Source: an uncultured Acidimicrobiales bacterium (lineage in GTDB: Bacteria > Actinomycetota > Acidimicrobiia > Acidimicrobiales > SZUA-35). From it: a stretch of DNA of 43,217 nucleotides. Position 1 is the first letter of the stretch, and each line of letters opens with the position of its first letter. The translations under genes and the position numbers were made by a program. Shown in pieces: positions 15,640-23,565 of the stretch. The DNA lies in contig CALJMD010000046.1 in assembly GCA_937981915.1 (NCBI GenBank), forward strand, positions 1 to 43,217, read 5' to 3'. The notes below the pieces were generated by a model. That model made no database searches and had not been told where the DNA came from. It worked only from the letters and a program-made list of their open reading frames with translations.

Positions 15640-17268
15640 TTGGCGTCGGCTAGGGCTGCCGTTCGCCCCTCACTAGCGCAAAGGTTCGTCGACTACATGG
15701 GCCGCAGGATTGATGTTGAGCTGACCAGTACCCGCGATGACGGGACGTGGACGTGGCGTGCCGCCGGGGCCAAACAGCCCAAGGGCGACATGGCGGCGTC
15801 GCTCTTGTACGAAGGTGCCAAGATTGGCGATGTTGTCAAGGTGGAAGCCGACTTCCACGTCGATGGCATCGAGGTGGTCGAGGTGTTTCCCCCGACCTCC
15901 AAGAAGGAGCGGACCAACCTCCTCGAGCTGAAGTCTCGACCGTTCCGAGACGACGAGTTGGTAACTGCTCAACGCGTGGAACGAGGCGGCCGCGGCCGCC
16001 GCGGCGAGCGTGGCGATCGCAATAAGCGAGGCGATCGTGACCGACGACCACGACGAGACGACAACCGTGGCGGCGGGCGCCGTCCGGAGGCGGACCGACC
16101 AAAGGCAAAGCGGCTCAAGCCTAGGCGGGAACACCGCAACGCGCTGCTGACCGCCACCGCCGAAGAACACAAGCCGATCGTCGAGCAACTGCTTCGAGAC
16201 GGCATGCCAGGCGTCCGTGCCGCCATCAAGAAGCAGAACGAAGACAATGTGGCCGCGGGCCGACCGGAGATCGAGGCTACTCCCCTGCTCGACATTGCTG
16301 AGAAGAACCTTCCAGCGACTCGACTTGCCGAATGGCGCGATCGGGCCGATGCCGCACTGGCAATCGGTGACGAACTAGACCTTCGAGATCTTCGTTCAGT
16401 AGTAGTCGCCGGTGCCGACGTCGCCCGAGACGACGAAAGCAAGGCCATCGCCGAGCAGTTGAAGACGCTGCTCGACACGCGCATGGAGACCGATCACGCC
16501 AAATGGCTATCCGATCTGCAGAGTGCGATTCAAGACAAGCGTGTCGTCCGTGCCCTTCGATTGAGCTCACGCCCAGTTAAGGCGGGTGCACCGCTGCCGG
16601 TCGAGCTGGCCAACGAACTAGCGCAGCAAACCTCTGACTCGCTTACGCCCGACACAGAACAGCGGCGTTGGGCCACCGTCCTAGACGCTGTGGCGTACTC
16701 ACCGGTCCGGGGCGCAGTAACGCCAGCCGGGTTGCCGGAAAGCCCTGGCGAAGAGCTAATAGCCGAAGTTCGCCGGTTGTCTGACCGGGTCCCTGCCATC
16801 GCAGAGTCCTTTGGTGTCGATCCCGCATCTGTTCCCAAGTCTGAGCGGCGTGGCCGTCGTCGACGAGACGGCAAGGACAACAAAGCCAAGTCGGGTCGAT
16901 CCGGTTCTCAACAGCGGGGCGGCAATGCCAAGCCCTCGGAGGCGTCAACGAAGAAGGCTGACCAGGCACCCGAGGACACCAAGACGCCCCAGGAGGCCCC
17001 AACCCCGGCCGCTGCATCTTCTCAGGACGCTACTGCACACGAGTCAACGGCAGCCGATGCGGCCTCGTCACCCGAGGCTGGCACGGTCCAGGCCGAAGAG
17101 CCGACGGTCGATCAAGCTGACGTCGAGACGGCAGCGCCCGAAACGGTAGCCGACACGGAGGGCACTAGCGCCACCGAGGCGCCCGACGAAAGTTCGGCCC
17201 CCGAAGAGTCGCCTGCGGTGACCGAGGACCCGGCTGAAGCCGCTGCACCGGCGAGCGAAGAAGAATAG
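15640..17268 (+). CDS. RG-rich, probably nucleic-acid-binding protein with acidic Ala/Glu/Pro tail
   Basis: The protein has 542 residues from a TTG at 15640, eight bases after a GAGG; an ATG at 15697 is an alternative. Four regions are visible. Residues about 20-95 form a small beta-rich module (GDVVKVEADFHVDGIEVVEV) like an OB- or TRAM-type barrel. Residues about 110-165 are Arg/Gly/Asp-rich with RGGRGRRGERGDR-type runs resembling RGG boxes. Residues about 165-400 are helical and charged. A second basic patch (SERRGRRRRDG) precedes a tail of about 110 residues dominated by Ala, Glu, Thr, Pro and Ser. The basic tracts and barrel suggest RNA or ribosome binding in the cytoplasm. I recognise no named family. 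It follows the recombinase by 116 bases. Confidence 0.75.
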   Translation: MASARAAVRPSLAQRFVDYMGRRIDVELTSTRDDGTWTWRAAGAKQPKGDMAASLLYEGAKIGDVVKVEADFHVDGIEVVEVFPPTSKKERTNLLELKSRPFRDDELVTAQRVERGGRGRRGERGDRNKRGDRDRRPRRDDNRGGGRRPEADRPKAKRLKPRREHRNALLTATAEEHKPIVEQLLRDGMPGVRAAIKKQNEDNVAAGRPEIEATPLLDIAEKNLPATRLAEWRDRADAALAIGDELDLRDLRSVVVAGADVARDDESKAIAEQLKTLLDTRMETDHAKWLSDLQSAIQDKRVVRALRLSSRPVKAGAPLPVELANELAQQTSDSLTPDTEQRRWATVLDAVAYSPVRGAVTPAGLPESPGEELIAEVRRLSDRVPAIAESFGVDPASVPKSERRGRRRRDGKDNKAKSGRSGSQQRGGNAKPSEASTKKADQAPEDTKTPQEAPTPAAASSQDATAHESTAADAASSPEAGTVQAEEPTVDQADVETAAPETVADTEGTSATEAPDESSAPEESPAVTEDPAEAAAPASEEE

Positions 17269-17304
17269 CCTCAGCGCATCAGATTGGCCCTGGGGGCTGA
17301 AGGT

Positions 17305-17718
17305 CTAGAGCACTCGATGTTGCAAGAGGAACTCGCCTAGGCCGTCCACGAGATCCAAAGCCAGTACGTCCCCTTTGGGGACCCATTTGGCCTCGTCGGC
17401 GTCGTCCGCAGCTACGGGCGGCGGAGTATCCGCTTCGACGGATGCTCGGAAGTCCATGATCAAAAAGTGATGGGTTGGCGACAGCCTCTCAACCCACCCA
17501 ACGAAGTCGCCGCAGACAACGGCTAGTCCCGTCTCCTCCAGCACTTCCCGCTCAACGGCAGCAGACATCGACTCGCCGGGGCGGACTCGTCCACCCGGTA
17601 GAGACCACTTACCTTGTCCAGGGGCCTGGCCGCGGACGATAAGCAGCAGATGATCGTCGCTCTCGACGACCGCGCCTACGGCAACCTCCACCGCTGCCGG
17701 AAGTTCAGAGCTCGTCAA
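17305..17718 (-). CDS. Nudix hydrolase
   Basis: This 137-residue single-domain protein carries a complete Nudix box (GX5EX7REUXEEXGU) reading GRVRPGESMSAAVEREVLEE then TGL, at about residues 44-66. The paired acidic residues REVLEE bind the metals that cleave nucleoside-diphosphate-linked substrates. The opening residues VAVGAVVESDDHLLLIVRGQ are the usual first strand pair. The substrate cannot be told from sequence. The gene starts within the last codons of the upstream acetyltransferase (14-base overlap), so it is the third member of a coupled operon. It converges with the RG-rich protein gene. Confidence 0.9.
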   Translation of the reverse strand: MTSSELPAAVEVAVGAVVESDDHLLLIVRGQAPGQGKWSLPGGRVRPGESMSAAVEREVLEETGLAVVCGDFVGWVERLSPTHHFLIMDFRASVEADTPPPVAADDADEAKWVPKGDVLALDLVDGLGEFLLQHRVL

Positions 17719-18199
17719 GTTTGCGGTGAACCACGAGAAGACGAGCTTTCAGACCGAACGATTCAAAAAAGTTTTTGGTCTCTCGGTCTCCGGGAAGGGC
17801 ACGGCTATCGATTCCGAAACAACCCCGAGCTTTTGCCCTCTCGACCAGTTCGGTCATCACCGTTTCCCCGAGGCCAACGTGGCGAGCCTCAGGCTCCACG
17901 ACCAGATCTTCGACCACCGCCAGCAACCGACCGGGCTCAAGCTGTGAAATTGACATTAGGCCATACCCGAACGGGTAGCCGTCCAGCGCACCTACAACGA
18001 GTTCGTGGTCGTCGCTGGCAAGCGCCGCTTGCAAATGCTCTAGATGATCGCTTCCATTCAGAGAGCGGTCTTGTTCACCGAGTAGTCCGCCGCCGCGATT
18101 CTCCGCGACCGCTTCGATTTGACTTGCACGAATCTCGGCTATCGCTGCCAGGTCCTCTACCGAAGCAGAGCGGGCGAGCACCTCAAGATCGGCGGTCAT
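17705..18199 (-). CDS. GNAT-family N-acetyltransferase
   Basis: The protein has 164 residues. The acetyl-CoA-binding motif A is visible as VVEPEARHVGLGETVMTELV (RxxGxG/A pattern given here as RHVGLG), followed by GCFGIDSRAL and the family-typical end FFESFGLKARLLVVHRKL. The family transfers an acetyl group from acetyl-CoA to an amine; the acceptor is unknown. Its ATG at 18199 overlaps the stop of the preceding 183-residue protein gene as ATGA, and the Nudix gene starts inside its 3' end, so all three are likely co-translated. Confidence 0.88.
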   Translation of the reverse strand: MTADLEVLARSASVEDLAAIAEIRASQIEAVAENRGGGLLGEQDRSLNGSDHLEHLQAALASDDHELVVGALDGYPFGYGLMSISQLEPGRLLAVVEDLVVEPEARHVGLGETVMTELVERAKARGCFGIDSRALPGDRETKNFFESFGLKARLLVVHRKLDEL

Positions 18200-18747
18200 G
18201 AAGCAAGACGATCGATCTTGGAAAGAACCGTCTTCCGGTTTCGGTTAGCGCTCTCATACGCCCTCACCCGGCCGAGTTGCGCATCGGTGAGATCATCGAG
18301 CAGACCAACAATGTCCCGGGCCGTTAGATCGTCGTAGCCGGCGATAGGCAACGGAACGTCCTGCTGCGCAACAGTGGTGACGTCGTGGTCAACCTGCCCG
18401 GGCTCCGGCGAGGTCTCAGCCGATGAATCTCCGCCGTTGGGCGATTCGGACGATGCTTTAGCGGTCGGCGCCAAGCCAACCGAAGATCCGAGATCGGTCA
18501 GCGCATTGGCCAGCAGACCGAGAGCTGACTCTGCGACCTGGCTGGACTGGCGGTTGACCTGCTTCGAGCCTTGTTTTACAGCGAACTGCCCGACGAGTCG
18601 AGCGAGCTTGACTTGGGACTTTCCCCGCTTGATCAACTGCGGCAGAACAGTTTCGTACTCGTACAGCAAACCAATTGGAGCGTAGACAAGCAGCTCTATC
18701 AGCTGTTCGAGATCCGGAAGTTCGTTCTCGTTTGCCTGCTCATCCAT
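18196..18747 (-). CDS. Conserved helical protein of unknown function, first gene of GNAT/Nudix operon
   Basis: The protein has 183 residues. The N-terminal half (about 1-85) is helical, with the pattern LEQLIELLVYAPIGLLYEYE and LPQLIKRGKSQVKLARLVGQ. A Ser/Glu/Pro-rich linker spans about 90-125. The C-terminal part reads IAGYDDLTARDIVGLLDDLT then VRAYESANRNRKTVLSKIDR, a short helical module resembling small modules in other actinobacterial proteins, though I cannot name the family. No enzyme motif is seen. The hydrophobic stretch near residue 20 is amphipathic rather than a clear membrane helix. The gene overlaps the acetyltransferase start by four bases. Confidence 0.75.
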   Translation of the reverse strand: MDEQANENELPDLEQLIELLVYAPIGLLYEYETVLPQLIKRGKSQVKLARLVGQFAVKQGSKQVNRQSSQVAESALGLLANALTDLGSSVGLAPTAKASSESPNGGDSSAETSPEPGQVDHDVTTVAQQDVPLPIAGYDDLTARDIVGLLDDLTDAQLGRVRAYESANRNRKTVLSKIDRLAS

Positions 18748-18858
18748 TGCTGTGCCTTCCTGTCGCTACCAGCCCGCCCGACAGACTCATCTATAGCGGC
18801 TAATGCCGCTCAACGCAGATGTGGCGTTGGGCACTCCAGGTGATGTTACGGAGCGGGG

Positions 18859-19335
18859 CTATCGACTCAGATCAATGTACTCGCCACAGTGGGGGCAGAG
18901 AGGCTCGGCCTGGCTTGCGATCTGCGTGCGATTGACAAGGAGGAAGCAATTCTCGCAGGGGAACTCTTCTCCCCTACGGCCCGCGGACTCTTCCTTGTCG
19001 GTTTCGCCGTCCTCGTCCTCGTCATCATCGTCGTCCGATGTCGCCAGGCGGTCTTTGAGGATTGCGTCTAGGTCGGCTTCGACGTCGTCAGGATCAAGTT
19101 CTTCGTCGTCGTCATCACTGTCATCAGCGACCTTGCGGGCACGAGGTTGACTAGACCCGTCGTCGTCATCTTCTTCGTCCTCGTCGTCGTCGATTTCCTC
19201 GTCGATTTCCAGCTCTGGATCTTCGATGTCGAGGGACTCTTCGTCCACATCTTCATCTTCGAGATCTTCGAGATCAGCATCCTCATCGGAGTCCTGATCC
19301 TCTGCGAATTCTTCGTCGTCGTTTTCGTCGATCAT
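18859..19335 (-). CDS. Highly acidic protein with C-terminal zinc ribbon (DUF4193-like)
   Basis: The protein has 158 residues. The first 110 are extremely rich in Asp and Glu (for example DEEIDDDEDEEDDDD), with a short basic break (SQPRARK). The last 40 form a four-cysteine zinc ribbon: FPCENCFLLVNRTQIA and then PLCPHCGEYI, two CxxC pairs. The pattern CxxCFLxxxR resembles the C-terminus of actinobacterial DUF4193 proteins, where it is also preceded by acidic sequence, but the acidic part here is longer. Function is unknown; acidic zinc-ribbon proteins often contact nucleic-acid machinery, which is only a guess. The gene precedes the GNAT/Nudix operon by 111 bases on the same strand. Confidence 0.8.
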   Translation of the reverse strand: MIDENDDEEFAEDQDSDEDADLEDLEDEDVDEESLDIEDPELEIDEEIDDDEDEEDDDDGSSQPRARKVADDSDDDDEELDPDDVEADLDAILKDRLATSDDDDDEDEDGETDKEESAGRRGEEFPCENCFLLVNRTQIASQAEPLCPHCGEYIDLSR

Positions 19336-19526
19336 TGACTGGGCCTTGGCTCAAGAGTTGGGGGTTAACGCCAGCCGCCTGCGGCGGACTGGTTGCGAAG
19401 CGAGCGGTCGACAACAATGTAGCGACCAACGGCCGGACTCTAGCCTCTACGAGCCCAAATCCGTTGCTTAAGAGGATCTTTTTTCGTGACCGTGGTGATC
19501 TGAGAGACATCAACCGCCGGGCGTGT

Positions 19527-20495
19527 CTAACCCGCTTGGAAGTAGGGGCGTAGAGCGTTGACGTTGTCTACGTATTCGACGGTGTCGTCGTAGAGCCCGA
19601 CCGCTCGCACCGCGCCAGGACCCTGATAGTAAGCGGCTAGGGCAAGGTCCGTGCTGCCCATGTAGCCCGACAGCCAACTCAGGTACTTGGCGGACATCCT
19701 TATGTTGTCATCGGCGTTCCAACGATCGAGACCCGGCTCACCGATGAGGTCTGCGGCAATCCACTCGCCTGTCTTCGGCATGATCTGCCCTACGCCCACC
19801 GCCCCTGAGGAGCTCACAACGTCTGTCTGCCAACCGGACTCCCGGTACGCCACCGACATGAGTAGCGCTGGATCGACGCCATAATGGGCCGACCAGCGCT
19901 CGAACGAGGGAAGAAGGTTAAGGCGCTCCGGCGCAGCCATCAGCTTGGAAGGAAGCCGCTTGTAGGAAACGGTAGGCGACAATGCCGACACCGACGATCC
20001 TGCAGGCAGTTGAAGCGTCTGGCCGACCTTGATCACGTCGGCGTTGGTGAGCCCGTTCATCTCCACCAGGTCAGCGGTACTAATTCCGATCGACTTGGCG
20101 ATGACACTCAAACTGTCACCCGGCGACACCGTGTAGGAGGCCGGCTGCAGACTTGGAATCTGCAGCACCTGACCAACTCGGATCAGGTGAACGTTCGAAA
20201 TGCCGTTCGCAGCGGCAAGTTCGGTTAGCGCGATCCCGTGATCTCTGGCGATAATCGACAACGAGTCCCCGGAGCGAACTTCGTAGGATGAACCGACCGC
20301 CGGGGTGGTTGGATGGGCAGAGGCCGGCGTCGGTGCGGCGAAGAGGACCAGCGAGGCGGCGGTGAGCACAACCAGCGCCAGCAGTCGGCGAGAGAGTGAC
20401 GGCGCAGTAGGGCGCTCAAGAAAGCCAGAATCGAGCGTTTGGCGCTCGGACTGACTACCTACGGCTGGCGGATTAACAATGGACAAAATGGCCAC
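19527..20495 (-). CDS. Secreted LysM-SLT peptidoglycan hydrolase (lytic transglycosylase-like)
   Basis: The likely start is the GTG at 20495, five bases after a perfect AGGAGG, giving 322 residues. A polar N-terminus is followed by a secretion helix (LLALVVLTAASLVLFAAPTP) ending ASAHP, a probable signal-peptidase site. Two LysM peptidoglycan-binding repeats follow at about 71-114 and 121-164 (YEVRSGDSLSIIA; YTVSPGDSLSVIA). The C-terminal SLT domain (about 195-322) has the catalytic Glu219 in VAYRESGWQ and the family block SGAVGVGQIMP. It should cleave or remodel glycan strands in the wall. It follows the ThyX-like gene closely on the same strand. Confidence 0.9.
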   Translation of the reverse strand: MAILSIVNPPAVGSQSERQTLDSGFLERPTAPSLSRRLLALVVLTAASLVLFAAPTPASAHPTTPAVGSSYEVRSGDSLSIIARDHGIALTELAAANGISNVHLIRVGQVLQIPSLQPASYTVSPGDSLSVIAKSIGISTADLVEMNGLTNADVIKVGQTLQLPAGSSVSALSPTVSYKRLPSKLMAAPERLNLLPSFERWSAHYGVDPALLMSVAYRESGWQTDVVSSSGAVGVGQIMPKTGEWIAADLIGEPGLDRWNADDNIRMSAKYLSWLSGYMGSTDLALAAYYQGPGAVRAVGLYDDTVEYVDNVNALRPYFQAG

Positions 20496-20500
20496 GATGG

Positions 20501-20506
20501 CCTCCT
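20501..20506 (-). promoter_or_regulatory. AGGAGG ribosome binding site of the LysM-SLT gene
   Basis: The forward bases CCTCCT read AGGAGG on the minus strand and lie five bases before the GTG at 20495. This favours that codon over the longer frame beginning at 20534. Confidence 0.7.
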
Positions 20507-20540
20507 GCAAAGACGGTGGGCCCAGAGGACCCAAGGTTCC

Positions 20541-22163
20541 CTACCTTTGGACAGCGCTACCTGTCCGCTTTGCTTCTGCCCGTCTTTCAGCGTCCAACCT
20601 CTCCAGATCCGCCTCTGTTGAGTGGTTGACGAACGACATCATAGCCGCAATTGCCCGATGACCTGCAGTCTCAGAGATAAGTTCGTGCATCTGCTGTGCC
20701 ACAAGCCGATAAGCCGGGTGCCCCTGAGGGGTGGTCCGGAGCTCCAAGGTGTGCATGGCTGAGCGTGCATTCATCGTCATCGAGAAACGAACTCGATAAG
20801 CCAGCGACACCGCATAGGGTGCCTGTCCGACGAAGCCCTCCTCATGGAGCGTGTCATACAAGTCCGCTGAGCGGTCCATTGCATCATCAAACGCCGCGGT
20901 CAGACCGGCCTCGTCCACTAGCTCCGGTCGGGTGTAGCCGTGCCACGGGTTTAGCGCCTGCCACTCCACGGTCAGCATTCGATGCCGCTGAAGATCACGG
21001 AACGCTCCATAGTCGGCCAAGACGTCAAACCGGTAAAACGGCCTCTCTAGCGCACGACCAGGGCGGTGGCGGCGGTTATCACGCTCACCTACGTAGGCCC
21101 TCATAACCCGGATCCGATCCTCGACCGACATTAACTCCACTTGGCGGAGCAGATCAGACTCGGACACGTGGGTATAGGGGTACAACATGGCGGCGACCAG
21201 TTTGATCTCGGCGTCGGGATCGAAGTCGATCAGCTCGACCCGAGCGTCATCGTCATGTACGTCTGTCACCGTCAGCAGCTCATCGGCCACTGACTCCATG
21301 GCCAATCGGTTCTGTTCGAGGTAGGCCGTCGTCGCAACTCCACGGTCAGGGAGATCGACCCGCCGCACAAACGATGGAATGACTTTCCTGAGCTCCTCGA
21401 GCATCATGTCGGCGTAGGCTCGGGCCTCTGGAAGTGGATCGGCCCGCATGCGCAGCAGCATTTGTTCGTAGCTCTGTCCCGTTCCGTAGATACCAACGTT
21501 GGACTGCGCAGCAGCGGGCAAGATACCTCGGACTGCGTCCAAGGCTTTGGCCTTCGTGGCCGATCGGTAGACGAAGTCGCTATCCGACGGGTGCTTGGGA
21601 TTGGTCGTCCGCACGTAGTCGAGCGCGATCGGATACATCTCTGAGTAGGTGTCGAACTGCCGGTCCATCTCGCCGATGAACCGGGCACCGAGGGCCGATG
21701 ACAACACGCTGGGATCGCGGTAATACAGGTAGCGCCCGTTGCGCCTCAAATCATACGCGATGTAACGGGTCGACTGTTCCAGGTACGCGGCAAGCCTTCC
21801 CCACTCCAAAATCTTGGTGAGGAGATTCGAAGCCTGCTCACAGGCAAGGTGAACTCCACCCAGTTGGGCGACCGAATCATCACCGTATTCCAGGAAAACC
21901 CGGTCGTAGAGCTGCTCCGCCTTGGCCAAGCCGACTGTTGCATCGACGGACTCGTCACCATTGATGTCCAGGTCGCCGACGAACTCATCCAAGAACAGCC
22001 GCCGAAGCGATTTCGGCGAGCGCGAGTAACGGGCGAAAAGCGCGCCCTTCACCACCTCGGGCAGATTGACCAGGCAGAAAACCGGGCGATCAAGGTTTGT
22101 GAAGTATCGCCGAAGAACATCTTGCTCTTCAGCGCTGAACTCCTCGACATAGTACGTGGTCAC
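20541..22163 (-). CDS. Tandem ThyX-like protein (flavin-dependent thymidylate synthase family)
   Basis: The protein has 540 residues, about twice the length of ThyX. The second half carries a ThyX-like signature RHRMLTVEWQ at 393-402 (family motif RHRxxS, here with Thr) and a matching late block MNARSAMHTLELR. The first half looks like a diverged copy: GDDSVAQLGGVHLACEQASN resembles the ThyX HxSxxEH region, and AAYLEQSTRYIAYDL resembles the QQSxRY motif, but the RHR is missing. ThyX methylates dUMP using FAD and methylenetetrahydrofolate. The changed motif and the duplication mean that thymidylate synthesis is not assured. Long ThyX-like proteins of this type are commonly annotated as thymidylate synthases in environmental bacteria. 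The LysM-SLT gene follows on the same strand. Confidence 0.8.
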   Translation of the reverse strand: MTTYYVEEFSAEEQDVLRRYFTNLDRPVFCLVNLPEVVKGALFARYSRSPKSLRRLFLDEFVGDLDINGDESVDATVGLAKAEQLYDRVFLEYGDDSVAQLGGVHLACEQASNLLTKILEWGRLAAYLEQSTRYIAYDLRRNGRYLYYRDPSVLSSALGARFIGEMDRQFDTYSEMYPIALDYVRTTNPKHPSDSDFVYRSATKAKALDAVRGILPAAAQSNVGIYGTGQSYEQMLLRMRADPLPEARAYADMMLEELRKVIPSFVRRVDLPDRGVATTAYLEQNRLAMESVADELLTVTDVHDDDARVELIDFDPDAEIKLVAAMLYPYTHVSESDLLRQVELMSVEDRIRVMRAYVGERDNRRHRPGRALERPFYRFDVLADYGAFRDLQRHRMLTVEWQALNPWHGYTRPELVDEAGLTAAFDDAMDRSADLYDTLHEEGFVGQAPYAVSLAYRVRFSMTMNARSAMHTLELRTTPQGHPAYRLVAQQMHELISETAGHRAIAAMMSFVNHSTEADLERLDAERRAEAKRTGSAVQR

Positions 22164-22321
22164 TGACGCCGAGAGTAGGCGCTACGAGCGGCCTACTGGC
22201 GGACCGCTTCGAAGTTCTAGCAACAATATTTGACATCGATGCGTGAGGCTGGCCACTGGCGCCGACACGATCCCGCACGGTCAATGCAAAGTGAACGTCG
22301 GCCAGCCTAAAGTGCGTGCTG
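22164..22321. promoter_or_regulatory. Divergent promoter region with a 9-bp inverted repeat
   Basis: This gap separates the ThyX-like gene (minus) from the enolase-superfamily gene (plus). Arms AGGCTGGCC (22246-22254) and GGCCAGCCT (22300-22308) are perfect inverted copies 45 bases apart. A TTGACA lies at 22230-22235, but no good -10 box follows at the usual distance. Confidence 0.4.
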
Positions 22322-23554
22322 ATGAGACTCGAATCGGTTACCTGCCATGTGACTTCTCCTCCCGATGGAATCGGGGGCGGCTACCTGCTTTTTGTCGAGC
22401 TCGAGACCGACAACGGCATCAGCGGCGTCGGCGAATGTTATGGCATCCCGTTCGGGGGTGACGTCGCGGCCCGGATGACCGAGGATGTATTTGATCGATT
22501 CATCGCCGGTGAAGATCCCCGCAACATCGAAGCGATGTTCCGTCGGGTCTACTCGGCAGGATTCACCCAACGGCCAGACGTGAGTCTCATGGGGGTATTC
22601 AGCGGTATCGAAATCGCCTGCTGGGACATTCTCGGTAAGGCATTGAATCAGCCTGTCTGGGGCCTGATTGGCGGCAACTTTCACTCGAAGTTAAGGACCT
22701 ACACCTACCTGTATCCACCCAGTGTCCACGACAAGACGCTGGACCCAGCCGATGACCCGGACGTCTATCATGACCCGGCGGCTGCCGCCGCACAGGCGCT
22801 CTACTACGTCGACCTCGGCTTCACCGCCGTCAAACAGGACCCGACAGGGCCATACAGCTTCCAAGGTGGCCGGGAACTCTCGCTGCCTGAGTTGAGTCGC
22901 TCAGTCGCCAACGCGGCCGCCATTCGCGACGCCGTAGGTGACCGGGCCGATCTTCTCTTCGGTACCCACGGTCAGATGAGCACCGGATCGGCTATTCGCC
23001 TGGCCCGCCAGCTGGAGGAATTCGACCCGCTGTGGTTCGAAGAGCCGTGTCCACCAGATCAGATGTCTTCGTTGGAACGAATCGCCAACTCGACCACGAT
23101 TCCTGTCGCGACCGGAGAACGACTCACCACTCGGGTCGAATTCCGGGCGGCGCTTGAGGCGGGAGCAGCGATCGTACAGCCCGACGTCGGCCGGGTTGGC
23201 GGCATCTGGGAGATGCGAAAAGTGGCGGCTCTGGCCGAGCTCTACAACGCGCTGATGGCCCCACACATCTACTGTGGACCGGTCGCTCATGCCGCAGCAG
23301 CGCAGGTTGGGTTCACCTGTCCGAACTTTCTCATCTTGGAGACGATTCAGACACCATTTCATCGGGACTTGGTCGTCGATCCCCTGCCGTGGGAGGACGG
23401 TTACCTTCCACTCACCGAACGCCCCGGCATCGGCGTGGAACTCAACTACGACACGCTCGCCGCCAACCCCTACCGCTCGGACCGCCCCCTACATCTCTCG
23501 ATGACCAACGTCCCATTGCCGTCTGACAACACCAAAACCGTCGACGAGCTTTGA
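22322..23554 (+). CDS. Enolase-superfamily sugar-acid dehydratase-like protein (mandelate racemase/MLE family)
   Basis: The protein has 410 residues from the ATG at 22322; a GTG at 22316 is an alternative. The capping domain spans about 1-115 and ends GIEIACWDILGKALNQPVWG, the classic MR/MLE pattern. The barrel domain carries metal-ligand Glu residues in LWFEEPCPP and ATGERLTTR, and a probable catalytic His in LMAPHIYCGP. Family members abstract the proton alpha to a carboxylate, most often to dehydrate sugar acids. The usual first metal ligand, an Asp at the end of strand three, is not obvious: the place reads FGTHGQMS. The exact substrate cannot be assigned. The gene stands alone on the plus strand between minus-strand neighbours. 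Confidence 0.85.
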   Translation: MRLESVTCHVTSPPDGIGGGYLLFVELETDNGISGVGECYGIPFGGDVAARMTEDVFDRFIAGEDPRNIEAMFRRVYSAGFTQRPDVSLMGVFSGIEIACWDILGKALNQPVWGLIGGNFHSKLRTYTYLYPPSVHDKTLDPADDPDVYHDPAAAAAQALYYVDLGFTAVKQDPTGPYSFQGGRELSLPELSRSVANAAAIRDAVGDRADLLFGTHGQMSTGSAIRLARQLEEFDPLWFEEPCPPDQMSSLERIANSTTIPVATGERLTTRVEFRAALEAGAAIVQPDVGRVGGIWEMRKVAALAELYNALMAPHIYCGPVAHAAAAQVGFTCPNFLILETIQTPFHRDLVVDPLPWEDGYLPLTERPGIGVELNYDTLAANPYRSDRPLHLSMTNVPLPSDNTKTVDEL

Positions 23555-23565
23555 GGCCGCAACCT

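Noticed and set aside
19371-19392. Hairpin CCAGCCGCC/GGCGGACTGG as a terminator after the LysM-SLT gene
   Set aside because: The stem has a bulge and a three-base loop and no T-run follows on the minus strand, so terminator function is not supported.
22246-22308. Possible cobalamin riboswitch because of GCCACTG at 22252
   Set aside because: The B12 box and other core elements are missing and the region is too short.
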